In this document: piece by piece, positions 55,090-63,793 of the stretch
Layout of the letters: every line of letters begins with the position of its first letter
Numbering within the stretch: position 1 is the first letter of the stretch
DNA from: Sphingobacteriaceae bacterium GW460-11-11-14-LB5
Lineage (GTDB): Bacteria > Bacteroidota > Bacteroidia > Sphingobacteriales > Sphingobacteriaceae
Reading direction: 5' to 3'
Assembly: GCA_002151545.1 (NCBI GenBank)
Contig: CP021237.1
Span: 1,116,001-1,180,000, forward strand
Length of the DNA stretch: 64,000 nt
The notes under the pieces: model-generated
Seen by the model: the letters and a program-made list of their open reading frames with translations, nothing else
The model's database searches: none
Told to the model about the DNA's origin: nothing
Program-made: the position numbers and the translations under genes

Positions 55090-57480
55090 TTATCTGCTTT
55101 TAAGAAAATTTAATAATGGGATGTCCAACACAAATGCGGCACTGATCCTGGAATAACGGGTATCTGCTTTTTCGGCAACTGTATCCGAGAGCTTGCGCAG
55201 GAGCGGTCCGGTCTGGTAACCGATATTGAATGAAATGGGAACCTTTGGAATCCCCAGTGAAATAAAAGCTCCAGGAGAAATGATATCGCCTAGCTTGATA
55301 GTTGGGATCTGCTCGGTCTCATCATCCTTAAACCTAAAGGCGACCGGCGCCCCAATATCAACGATGGATAAAAATAAGCTTGCCGACCAACCAGCCTTTT
55401 TATTAAAACCAAAGGACTTATTGATGGCAATTCCGATCGGAGCGGTCAATCCAGCAGTATTTAGTTTGTAGCTGTTGTCAAGACCATGGATTTTTTCTGA
55501 CCCCACGTAAGGACCTACATACGCATTTAAGGAAATACTGAAACTGTTCTGTCTTTTCATCGAAGCACTGCCTACAGGGAGGGCGACTGCCTTGATCGCA
55601 GCGGAAATGTCTGACGAGCTGGAAGCGTTCACCACATTAGCCATGAAATTCCCGTATTTTTTGATAAAAGTTGCTGTTTTTGAAGATTCTTCATTGGCTT
55701 TTTCGCTGGCCTTTTCGGCTGCCTCTTTGGTTTTTTGGTCATCCAGGTTTGCTGTTTGGGGTTTGGTCACATAGATTTCACCATTCGGAGTCTGGAGCTC
55801 ATTTGAGGATTTGTCCCGTTGACCAGTATACTGGGAATAAAGGTTGAAGATATCAACCACTGCAGAACCATAATTGTTGCGATTGAGGTTAAGCGCCAGG
55901 TTTGCTGCATTCTTGGTATAGGCCAGGTATTCGGGAATCTTTACAGCTAGGGGATTGGTGATGCCAAGTGCCGCCAGTTTCTCATTGTTTGAGAGTATTT
56001 CGATGATCTCGGTCGAGGAGAGGAAGATCCGGTGGTAAAGCTCGATCCGGGGCTGTTCGTTCTTTTTTTCCTTGAGCTCAGCCAGAGCACTTTCAATGGA
56101 ACTGCACTTTTCACCGATCTGTTTGATGAGCGCGATCGCTTCTTGAACCTTTTCGGCCTGTGGTGCAAGTTTGTTCAATGCAGCGGTTAGCTTCTCCCCA
56201 CCAAAGGAGATTTCGCTAACCTGTTCATAAAGTAGTCCAAGGTAAAGTCTGGCGACAAGAAAGTTGTTTTCGGAGCTAGCTAGCAGCTTTAATTTCTCTT
56301 TTGTCTCCCAATATTTTCCTTCATCGGGAGATCTTAGGGACTCGGAGATAATCTGGACAAGTTTGATGCTGGACTTAAGGTCGGTGTTGTTGATCTTATC
56401 GATGTAATCAGTGGGAAGATCACGGATGATGTCGGCCGGATGATTTCCTTCGGTGAGCTCCATGGCGATAAACAGGCCGATCAGCGCAGAATATTTGAGG
56501 TCGGGATGGTCAGTGAAATAAACACTGAACCTGCCTTCTTTAATAACCTTTGGCATCCTGTCAAGCAGCAATGAGAGATCCTCCTTAAAGCTTTCCCTCA
56601 AGGTCGAGATGTAGTTCTCGAACATATAGATGTCCCGATCGATCACATTTAAAGTTTCCATGGTGCGCGGAAAAAGGATCTGTGCATCCCGGTATTCGGG
56701 TTTGTTGATAAGTTCCTTAAACCGTCTGAAGAAGGCGATACTGAGTTCCTGCTTGCTCCGCTCGACCAGGAATTTGGCCATGCCGTCTGTTGCACTAGTA
56801 ACGTCCCAGCCAAGAGCCTTGGCGCCGAATTGGGCGATGCCACCTGAGTTAATTCCTGCAGCAGTTTCTTTCATGCTCTTGGCATTAAGCTCTTCGAAGA
56901 ATTTCTTCATAAAAGCATTGTCCCCATATAATTTCGCCAGCTCCTTGGGGTCTTTCTCATCGGTATGCTTAAGCTTGGCCAATAAAATATAAATCCCATT
57001 ATCGCCCTTTTTGAATAGGTCAGATAATGTTAACGCATCCTGGAGTGCCGAGTTATAAACATTGGTATTTTTGTTCTGGGGCGGTTCTTCCCTATTGTCA
57101 TTGTTTTTGATTCTGATAAATTTGCGCATATAATATATGCCGATGCCCTGACTCCCGCTCAGGCTGAGTTTTTGGTCATCTGCTAACATCGTTTCCAGCA
57201 TCCGGGTGGTGTTGCTATAGCTGATTTTGAGAATATAGTCGGTGCCGCTTTTTTCGATCACGGGTTTTTGCTCAACACCCTGATCGCTTAAAATGGTGAT
57301 GGGCGGTGCTTTGGAAGCCTTTTCACCCTGAAAGATGATTTTGATGCCCTGGGCGAACTTGGCTGCTACAGACTGGGTATCCTGGAGCTTGGTAACATTA
57401 ATGTTCAGATCCTGTGCGCTGGACAGGTGGCTGCAGAGTAGGAGAAAAAGGAAAGCGAGGTAAAAATATTTTTTTTTCAT
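55090..57480 (-). CDS. Large exported protein of unknown function in the island
   Basis: The 796-residue protein has a clear signal peptide (FYLAFLFLLLCSHLSSAQ). Most of it (~120-640) is helical with no recognisable enzyme motif; an Ala/Glu-rich coil lies near ~600 (KEAAEKASEKANEESSKT). The last ~145 residues (FSISLNAYVGPYVGSEKIHG onward, with GWSASLFLSIVDIGAPVAF and FNIGYQTGPLL) look like amphipathic beta-strands. It may be a periplasmic or outer-membrane component that couples the lipase and protease genes to the envelope. It lies between the patatin and trypsin-like genes with gaps of 2 and 10 bp. Confidence 0.8.
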   Translation of the reverse strand: MKKKYFYLAFLFLLLCSHLSSAQDLNINVTKLQDTQSVAAKFAQGIKIIFQGEKASKAPPITILSDQGVEQKPVIEKSGTDYILKISYSNTTRMLETMLADDQKLSLSGSQGIGIYYMRKFIRIKNNDNREEPPQNKNTNVYNSALQDALTLSDLFKKGDNGIYILLAKLKHTDEKDPKELAKLYGDNAFMKKFFEELNAKSMKETAAGINSGGIAQFGAKALGWDVTSATDGMAKFLVERSKQELSIAFFRRFKELINKPEYRDAQILFPRTMETLNVIDRDIYMFENYISTLRESFKEDLSLLLDRMPKVIKEGRFSVYFTDHPDLKYSALIGLFIAMELTEGNHPADIIRDLPTDYIDKINNTDLKSSIKLVQIISESLRSPDEGKYWETKEKLKLLASSENNFLVARLYLGLLYEQVSEISFGGEKLTAALNKLAPQAEKVQEAIALIKQIGEKCSSIESALAELKEKKNEQPRIELYHRIFLSSTEIIEILSNNEKLAALGITNPLAVKIPEYLAYTKNAANLALNLNRNNYGSAVVDIFNLYSQYTGQRDKSSNELQTPNGEIYVTKPQTANLDDQKTKEAAEKASEKANEESSKTATFIKKYGNFMANVVNASSSSDISAAIKAVALPVGSASMKRQNSFSISLNAYVGPYVGSEKIHGLDNSYKLNTAGLTAPIGIAINKSFGFNKKAGWSASLFLSIVDIGAPVAFRFKDDETEQIPTIKLGDIISPGAFISLGIPKVPISFNIGYQTGPLLRKLSDTVAEKADTRYSRISAAFVLDIPLLNFLKSR

Positions 57481-57490
57481 GTTGTTTGGG

Positions 57491-58918
57491 TTATAATTGG
57501 ATGACCGAATCTGCTTCTTTCAGGATTTCAACAAGAGGGAGGGCGTAGGTAAAATTGCTGTCTGCAGCGATTACCATCCCTATAGGGTGATCGTGTTCAT
57601 CGTATACGCATGCACCGGAGTCGCCGGGAAAGCTTAGCGAGCTATAACTGGTGACCCCGTTTTTGGTACTTATGTCCGAGAGCAGCATGAGGTTGATTAC
57701 CCCAAAATTCCCATCACTATATTTGATTTCAATGGGCATGGGTACATTTGCATTAATGATCGTTCCATTCTTGGGGATCCTTCCCTTTTGACGGATGACC
57801 CTGACCTTGGTGACCTTGATGTCTGCGCTGCTAACCGGTCTGGCATTTTTGGTGGGGTGGATGTAGGAAAAATTGTCGTTTGGAATGTTGATCAGCGCCG
57901 CATCCAGTTTACTGTTGCAGATCGCCCAAAAGAATTTTCCATTTTTGGTTTTATCTACAACACCGCTAATGGAGGGACTGATGTTGCCAAAATGATTCGT
58001 TGAGTTGCCCCCTTCCAGCACATGGCTACAGGTAAGCAGACCCAGTTTATCGTCCGAATTCCTTTTTACCTGGCAGCAGATGGTTCCATCAAGAGTTGAA
58101 TTGCTTCCTAGGCCTACCGGGTCACCCTGTTGGCTCTGCACCGTAGGCGGATTTCCCTGAACAGGGACCAGGTTGACAGGAACCAAAATCACCTGCCCCT
58201 TTTCCAGCTTCACTTCTACTTTTGAGGGAAGGATCGGGCTGGTTCGGGTAATTACCCTAATATCGATACAGTCCACCAGCTTTCCTTTTTCCATCATCTT
58301 GCCGTGCATCGGAGGGGCCATGGTTCCTTTCGGGCTGAGCGCGGAAAGATTCTGGCTGATGGCATCCTGAATAATGGATCCATACCGCTTGGAGACATAC
58401 TCATCAAACTGTTCGATGTCTTCCGCATTGAAGGTGTTCTCATCTGCAAGTTTCCGCTTGATGTTCTTCACCTGATAAAGCATATCCAAAAGATCGTGGA
58501 AGAACTTGGATCCAAAGGTGAGAAAGAATCCGGTCAAGCCAATGGAGGCCAACAGGCGGAAGTCGAGCAGAGTGCTGAAGGTCGGAAGTGGGTCCCAGAA
58601 TATGACCATCCTTGGATCCGGTTGCTTAAGCATTTCGAACAGGTCGATATGAAAAATCCCTGCAATCAGGATTCCGATGATCAGGCTTAATGAAGTGACC
58701 TCGCGTTCGATCTTTTTTTTCTGTTCGGGGCCCCGGTCATTTGATTTCCTGTTGACGTTCCGCCAGATCCGAGTAGCAAAAGTTTTGTATAGCAAGTTTC
58801 CCGGCCTGATGAAAGGCGAGTATTTGCGTATGAGCTGGGTGACCTTTTCCACGATCACGCTCAGGAGGAAGAGAATGATCGCAATCGAGATCAGGCAGTC
58901 CAGAATATTATTTTCCAT
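57491..58918 (-). CDS. Membrane-anchored trypsin-like serine protease
   Basis: This 475-residue protein has three N-terminal hydrophobic segments (about 5-27, 74-92 and 121-140), then a linker. The trypsin-like domain occupies ~270-475. The triad is complete: His299 in LLTCSHVLEGG, Asp339 in NSKLDAALINI and Ser434 in SFPGDSGACVYD. Topology predicts the protease on one face of the inner membrane. It starts the three closely packed genes trypsin - 796-aa - patatin. The pairing of a trypsin-like and a caspase-like protease in one island is unusual. Confidence 0.88.
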   Translation of the reverse strand: MENNILDCLISIAIILFLLSVIVEKVTQLIRKYSPFIRPGNLLYKTFATRIWRNVNRKSNDRGPEQKKKIEREVTSLSLIIGILIAGIFHIDLFEMLKQPDPRMVIFWDPLPTFSTLLDFRLLASIGLTGFFLTFGSKFFHDLLDMLYQVKNIKRKLADENTFNAEDIEQFDEYVSKRYGSIIQDAISQNLSALSPKGTMAPPMHGKMMEKGKLVDCIDIRVITRTSPILPSKVEVKLEKGQVILVPVNLVPVQGNPPTVQSQQGDPVGLGSNSTLDGTICCQVKRNSDDKLGLLTCSHVLEGGNSTNHFGNISPSISGVVDKTKNGKFFWAICNSKLDAALINIPNDNFSYIHPTKNARPVSSADIKVTKVRVIRQKGRIPKNGTIINANVPMPIEIKYSDGNFGVINLMLLSDISTKNGVTSYSSLSFPGDSGACVYDEHDHPIGMVIAADSNFTYALPLVEILKEADSVIQL

Positions 58919-58962
58919 TTTGTTTAGGTTTGGTTAAAGAAAATTTAACTGCTTTTTTTTTG

Positions 58963-59778
58963 CTAATCCAATAAGGAATATCCTCCGCGGGGCTTAGATC
59001 CGTTGATAAGCGTTCCCCAAAAGCTTGCATGTCTTTTCCTCAGCTGATCGATTTCCAATGCGGTGGGGAAACGGTTTCCGGATTCATCATAATATCCCTT
59101 ACTATAGTATACCGCGTGGGCAGTATTCCATATCAATAGGTTAGCATGAGTGCTTAAAGTTTGGTAAGAAGGGTTTTCATCCAAAGGAAGGACTTTTAAG
59201 CCCAGAAGTTTATAGATTTCTTCGGTCCTATAGCCGCCATTGATATCTGCTAAAGCCTCACTATAGCTGCCAGTGGCTGGCTCCGTCAGTCCCTGATAAC
59301 GCTTCACGAGTACTGCGAAGCAGAGCTGGGCATAGTTGAAGATTTCCTTGAGTTCCTTTTGTGCCGTGTCACCGGGAAGGAACGCGCTGGCAGCGCTGGC
59401 CATTTCCAGTTCAGCTAGCGTTAGGCTTAGCAGGGTGCCGTCCCTGAGGATGACCGCTATCCCGTTCTCCCTCAGATGCTGCTGAAAAACTTTTCCGGTA
59501 CCATAGGTGCCGATGGCAGCTTTGATAATTGCTACCGAGGCGCAATTTCCAGCTTTTTTTTCCTGGGTTTTTACAATGCCCTGCTTGAATGCGGAGAATA
59601 GGGGGCTTGATGATTGTGCAATGGCACCGCTGTTTATCAACAGCAGGATAATCAGAACATAGGTTGTTCTTTTTTTATTTCGGGTCCCTGCGTTTTGCTG
59701 CGCACAGGAGTTCCAAAAGATCGTTTCCCTCCAACTGCATGGAAAGAAAACGCGCTCTTTTTTGAGTGCATTGTTCAT
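58963..59778 (-). CDS. Exported protein, putative cysteine peptidase-like
   Basis: A 271-residue product from the ATG at 59776-59778; the hydrophobic stretch YVLIILLLINSGAIAQ (~40-55) looks like a signal peptide displaced by ~35 residues, so the true start may be a later non-ATG codon. The mature part has a conserved-looking KKAGNCASVAIIKAA (Cys79) and WNTAHAVYYSKGYYDESGN (His221, with Asp/Asn following), an order compatible with a papain- or C39-like Cys-His pair. It lies 44 bp upstream of the trypsin-like gene. The catalytic assignment is tentative. Confidence 0.6.
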   Translation of the reverse strand: MNNALKKERVFFPCSWRETIFWNSCAQQNAGTRNKKRTTYVLIILLLINSGAIAQSSSPLFSAFKQGIVKTQEKKAGNCASVAIIKAAIGTYGTGKVFQQHLRENGIAVILRDGTLLSLTLAELEMASAASAFLPGDTAQKELKEIFNYAQLCFAVLVKRYQGLTEPATGSYSEALADINGGYRTEEIYKLLGLKVLPLDENPSYQTLSTHANLLIWNTAHAVYYSKGYYDESGNRFPTALEIDQLRKRHASFWGTLINGSKPRGGYSLLD

Positions 59779-60290
59779 AATGGTGGATGAATAGTTTAGT
59801 TTTTCGAAATGTTCCGAATGTTGGTTTGGTTAACTAAATCTATAGAAATTTAGCAGACATACCAATACTTACTATTGGGTATTTTGATGTTATATCGCTG
59901 ATTCTTAGTAGGATGTTCAGTTGATTCGGGTTTGTGTATTCGCCTTTTGGTCCGGTTTGTATTTGCCTGCTGACATTTTCGTTGGTTTTTGTTTGGGTAT
60001 TGTTCCGGGCACAGATTGGAATTGAAACAACAGGGCTGATGAAGGGCTTTCAAACGGCAGATAAATCCAATTTCAGCGCCCTATAAAATCAGGATTGCCT
60101 GCAGGACGGAATCACCCGGTTACAATACTTATTTATCGGTATAATCAAGCTGGACTTGGATGGAACTTTTGTTCAAGGATAGGAAAATCCTGAATGGCAA
60201 CTTCGGCAATAAATGGATCAAGGCCAAAAGCTATTTGTTTTTACCTTCCTCCACAACTTCTGGTATTGATCCTAAATAATCCTATAAACA
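59779..60290. other. Intergenic stretch at island end, no gene supported
   Basis: A few short open frames occur (for example 59850-60053 on -), but none has a domain. On + a short frame near 60157-60279 reads LLFKDRKILNGNFGNKWIKA then ends at TAA; it may be gene debris. The sequence at 60283 passes into the terminator and T-run shared by all the tRNA-Leu copies. Confidence 0.5.
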
Positions 60291-60336
60291 AAAAAACCTT
60301 TCATTTCTAAAAGGTTTTCGTTCGATTTTTTTTGTG

Positions 60337-60420
60337 TACTCGGGGCGGGAATCGAACCCGCACGCCTTTGAAAGCACAGGATTTTAAGTCCTGCGTGTCT
60401 ACCAGTTCCACCACCCGAGC
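60337..60420 (-). tRNA. tRNA-Leu (anticodon TAA), copy 2
   Basis: The 84-base gene is identical to 48954-49037 wherever I compared it: the same acceptor, anticodon loop CTTAAAA, variable arm and discriminator. The AAAACCTT/AAGGTTTT hairpin and T-run that follow are also shared. It marks the right side of the island. Confidence 0.95.
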
Positions 60421-60492
60421 ATTAGCCGCTACCGATCTCCATCGGCTTGGTTAACTTTAAAATAAATGCCTTCTGGTAGGAAGGCATTTTGG

Positions 60493-60565
<73 letters not shown>

Positions 60566-60603
60566 ATGAACAAAACTGATGTTGTTGTTTCGTTTTGGTG
60601 ATG

Positions 60604-60633
60604 CAAATATAGGCAGATTTATATTTCTGTCAA
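60604..60633 (-). promoter_or_regulatory. tRNA promoter (TTG - 19 - TATATTTG)
   Basis: On the minus strand TTG (60633-60631) and TATATTTG (60611-60604) have a 19-base spacer, as at 49213-49243, and lie about 39 bases before tRNA-Gly. Confidence 0.7.
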
Positions 60634-60659
60634 GAGATTTCTTGTTAAAAATTTAATAT

Positions 60660-61148
60660 TTAATTTAAATTGCTGGCTTTCAGTACAAGTAAAATTAAAT
60701 CAGTTTCAAAACCTTTTGCCTGAAGGTAGCTCATCAGCTTGTTTTTTCTTTTAAACGGATCATTTTCATTCAAACTTGCTGCTTTTTTTGAAGCTAATTT
60801 TTCGATGGTCTGTAAATAATCATCATCATCGATGCTGTAAATTGCCTTTTGCAAAATTTTATCGGGCACACCCTTTAATTTCAAACCCTGTTTAATTTTT
60901 ACACGCCCCCAATGTTTGATGTTAAATTTGCCCGAAGCATAACTTTTAGCAAACCTTTCTTCATTCAAAAAATTATTCAAAATCAGTTCGCTTAAAATCT
61001 CTTCCAATTCATCTCCACGCATTCCCCATTCTACCAGTTTATACCGTACTTCCTTTTGCGAACGCTCCTGGTAAACACAAAAATGCTCCGCTTTTACCAG
61101 CGCTTGTTTTTTATCTAATAATACTGCCTCTTGTTTACCGCTTTTCAT
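60660..61148 (-). CDS. recX: Regulatory protein RecX
   Basis: This 162-residue protein matches RecX: ALVKAEHFCVYQERSQKEVRYKLVEWG, LNNFLNEERFAKSYASGKFNIKHWGRVKI and the C-terminal LMSYLQAKGFETDLILLVL, forming three helical repeats. RecX binds the RecA filament and limits its activity. No recA is adjacent. It is a core gene and marks the return to normal chromosome after the island. Confidence 0.9.
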   Translation of the reverse strand: MKSGKQEAVLLDKKQALVKAEHFCVYQERSQKEVRYKLVEWGMRGDELEEILSELILNNFLNEERFAKSYASGKFNIKHWGRVKIKQGLKLKGVPDKILQKAIYSIDDDDYLQTIEKLASKKAASLNENDPFKRKNKLMSYLQAKGFETDLILLVLKASNLN

Positions 61149-61209
61149 AATTATTTACTGAAATTCGTAAAAATAATAGCGATTACCGTATTTTTCTGAA
61201 ATATAAAGC

Positions 61210-63669
61210 ATGCAAAATCCAATATACACCATTGCCAAAATAGCCGAAATTTTAAATGCCGATGCCAAATTAGTTGATGAACAGGTGATTATTCAATATC
61301 TGGTGATCGATAGCCGTTCGGTTTTGGTGTCTGAAAATTCTGTGTTTTTTGCCCTTTCTCAGCACCGTGACGGACATGAATTTATTAAAGATGCCTACAC
61401 AAAGGAAATCAGAAATTTTGTCATTACCGAAGCGAAATACATTAACGAATATCCCGACTGCAATTTTTTACTGGTAGACGATGCTTTGGCGGCGCTTCAA
61501 AAGCTTGCAATTGAACACCGGAATCAATTTGACCTAAAAACAATTGGTATCACGGGGAGTAATGGAAAAACGATTGTTAAAGAATGGTTATATCAACTTT
61601 TAGCAACCGACTTTAATATCGTTAAAAGTCCGAAAAGTTATAATTCACAGATAGGCGTTCCGCTTTCAGTATGGCAGATCGAGTCCGATCATACCCTAGG
61701 CATTTTTGAAGCTGGTATTTCTGCGGTTAACGAAATGCAACGTTTAGCTGAAATTATCCACCCTGAAATCGGAATACTAACCAATATTGGTGAAGCACAT
61801 GCCGAAGGATTCAGCTCCAAAAAGGAAAAACTAACCGAGAAGCTGAAACTTTTTGCAGCATCTGAACTGTTTATTTATTCGCCCGAATATGTAACCGAAA
61901 TCAGTGCAAAAGAACTTCCTGGTAAAAAACAATTCAGCTGGAGCAGTAAACAAGCGGCAGATCTTCAGATTATTGCGGTTGAACCCATTGAAGGAAACTG
62001 TTATTTACGGGCCATTTATCAAGACAGAGAAATTGAATGCATTTTGCCTTTTAAAGATAAAGCTTCGATAGAAAATGGAATGATCTGCTGGGCAACCTTA
62101 CTGGCATTGGATTATACGCCGGAGCAAGCCGATTTACGTTTGGAAAAACTGAGCCATGTGAGCATGCGTTTGGAACTGAAAAATGGTATCAATCAATGTT
62201 CTATTATTGACGATTCTTACAGCGCCGATATTTCTTCCTTAGCCATTGCCCTCGATTTTTTAAATCAGCAGAATCAGCATGCAAAGAAAACCGTTATCCT
62301 TTCCGAACTATTTGAAACGGGGAGAGATGACCTGGATTTATATACAGAAATAGCCGAATTGCTTTTGCAGAAGAAAGTAAACCGACTGATTGGAATTGGG
62401 ACTCATATTTCGAAGTATGCTGATCTTTTTAAATTTGAGACGCAGTTTTTCGACGATACGAATGCTTTTATTGATGCTTTCCCTGGTTTACAGTTTAACC
62501 ACGAAACCATATTGGTAAAAGGGGCCAGGCGCTACGAGTTTGGCCGGATCAGTAAACTCCTTACCCAGAAAATACACGATACGGTTTTAGAAATCGATCT
62601 GAATGCCATGGTGAGTAATCTGCAATTTTACCGTTCTAAAATCAAACCAGGCGTTAAAATGATGGCCATGGTTAAGGCCTTTTCGTATGGTAGCGGAAGT
62701 TTCGAAATTGCCAATTTATTGCAGTTTCATAAGGTAGATTATCTGGCAGTAGCTTATGCCGATGAAGGTATTGCCTTGCGTAAAGCGGGCATTACGTTGC
62801 CCATTATGGTGATGAGTCCTGAGGAATCTGCTTTCGAAGCCATCATTAAACATAAACTCGAGCCCGAAATTTATAGTATCGAAATCCTGAATAGTTTTTT
62901 AAATGCACTGTCTGATTATGATTTCGATTATCCGATCCACATTAAAATAGATAGTGGAATGCATCGTTTGGGCTTTGATCAGCCTGAAATTGATACCTTG
63001 TCTAATCTGCTTAAAGATTCAGCGAAGGTCAAAGTTCAAAGTGTTTTTTCTCACCTGGTGGCAAGTGATGCTGCAGAACATGATGGATTTACACAACAAC
63101 AGATTGAAAGGTTTAAAATCATCGCGGATCAGCTGCTTGAAGCTTTAAGTTATAAACCGCTGCTTCATATCTCCAATACTTCAGGCATTTCGCGTTGGCC
63201 CGAAGGGCAAATGGATATGGTACGCCTGGGGATAGGTTTGTATGGTTTTGATTCTGCTTTGGCTAATAACCGGGGTTTACAGACCGTAATGACACTTAAG
63301 ACTACGGTTACCCAGGTGAAGACGCTGGCTCCGGGCGAAACTGTGGGTTATAGCAGGAAGGGTGTAATGCCAAATGGAGGGAAAATAGCGACGGTAAAAA
63401 TAGGCTATGCAGACGGATACACCCGATATTTTGGCAACGGAGTGGGTAAAATGCTTATCAATGGCCATCTGGTGCCCACCATTGGCTCGATCTGCATGGA
63501 TATGACCATGTTGGATATTACAGGTATTGATGTTAAACCTGGTGATGAAGCTATTGTTTTCAATAAAGCGCACACCATTATGCAGCTGGCGAGAGATATC
63601 GGTACCATTCCATATGAAATTTTAACCAATATCTCGCAAAGGGTTAAAAGGGTTTATTTCTATGAGTAA
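61210..63669 (+). CDS. Bifunctional MurF-like ligase / alanine racemase
   Basis: This 819-residue fusion has a MurF domain (~1-455), with a P-loop in TIGITGSNGKTIVKEW and GIFEAGISAVNEM, followed by an alanine racemase (~460-819). PLP Lys is in AMVKAFSYGSG (about residue 485); the second catalytic Tyr lies in SICMDMTMLDI-neighbouring strands and TVGYSRKGVMPNGG is family-typical. MurF adds D-Ala-D-Ala to UDP-MurNAc-tripeptide and Alr supplies D-Ala. The fusion is widespread in Bacteroidota. It is divergent from recX. Confidence 0.93.
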   Translation: MQNPIYTIAKIAEILNADAKLVDEQVIIQYLVIDSRSVLVSENSVFFALSQHRDGHEFIKDAYTKEIRNFVITEAKYINEYPDCNFLLVDDALAALQKLAIEHRNQFDLKTIGITGSNGKTIVKEWLYQLLATDFNIVKSPKSYNSQIGVPLSVWQIESDHTLGIFEAGISAVNEMQRLAEIIHPEIGILTNIGEAHAEGFSSKKEKLTEKLKLFAASELFIYSPEYVTEISAKELPGKKQFSWSSKQAADLQIIAVEPIEGNCYLRAIYQDREIECILPFKDKASIENGMICWATLLALDYTPEQADLRLEKLSHVSMRLELKNGINQCSIIDDSYSADISSLAIALDFLNQQNQHAKKTVILSELFETGRDDLDLYTEIAELLLQKKVNRLIGIGTHISKYADLFKFETQFFDDTNAFIDAFPGLQFNHETILVKGARRYEFGRISKLLTQKIHDTVLEIDLNAMVSNLQFYRSKIKPGVKMMAMVKAFSYGSGSFEIANLLQFHKVDYLAVAYADEGIALRKAGITLPIMVMSPEESAFEAIIKHKLEPEIYSIEILNSFLNALSDYDFDYPIHIKIDSGMHRLGFDQPEIDTLSNLLKDSAKVKVQSVFSHLVASDAAEHDGFTQQQIERFKIIADQLLEALSYKPLLHISNTSGISRWPEGQMDMVRLGIGLYGFDSALANNRGLQTVMTLKTTVTQVKTLAPGETVGYSRKGVMPNGGKIATVKIGYADGYTRYFGNGVGKMLINGHLVPTIGSICMDMTMLDITGIDVKPGDEAIVFNKAHTIMQLARDIGTIPYEILTNISQRVKRVYFYE

Positions 63670-63781
63670 GAAAAGTGCTAAATTGTTTAATTGATATATT
63701 GTTGGGCTCAAAGCTAAAAGATTGGTAATAATCTAGCCATTAAACAATATAACAATCCTAACCATTTAGCCATATTTTTCC

Positions 63782-63789
63782 TAAGTTTG
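63782..63789 (+). promoter_or_regulatory. Possible -7 element (TAAGTTTG)
   Basis: Matches TAnnTTTG but ends only four bases before the ATG at 63794, which would imply a leaderless or nearly leaderless transcript; no clear -33 element is seen. Confidence 0.3.
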
Positions 63790-63793
63790 CACC

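Noticed and set aside
49932..59778. Bacterial gasdermin, CBASS cyclase or STAND NTPase partner
   Set aside because: No P-loop NTPase, nucleotidyltransferase or gasdermin-like frame is visible among the seven genes, so the module cannot be assigned to these known systems.
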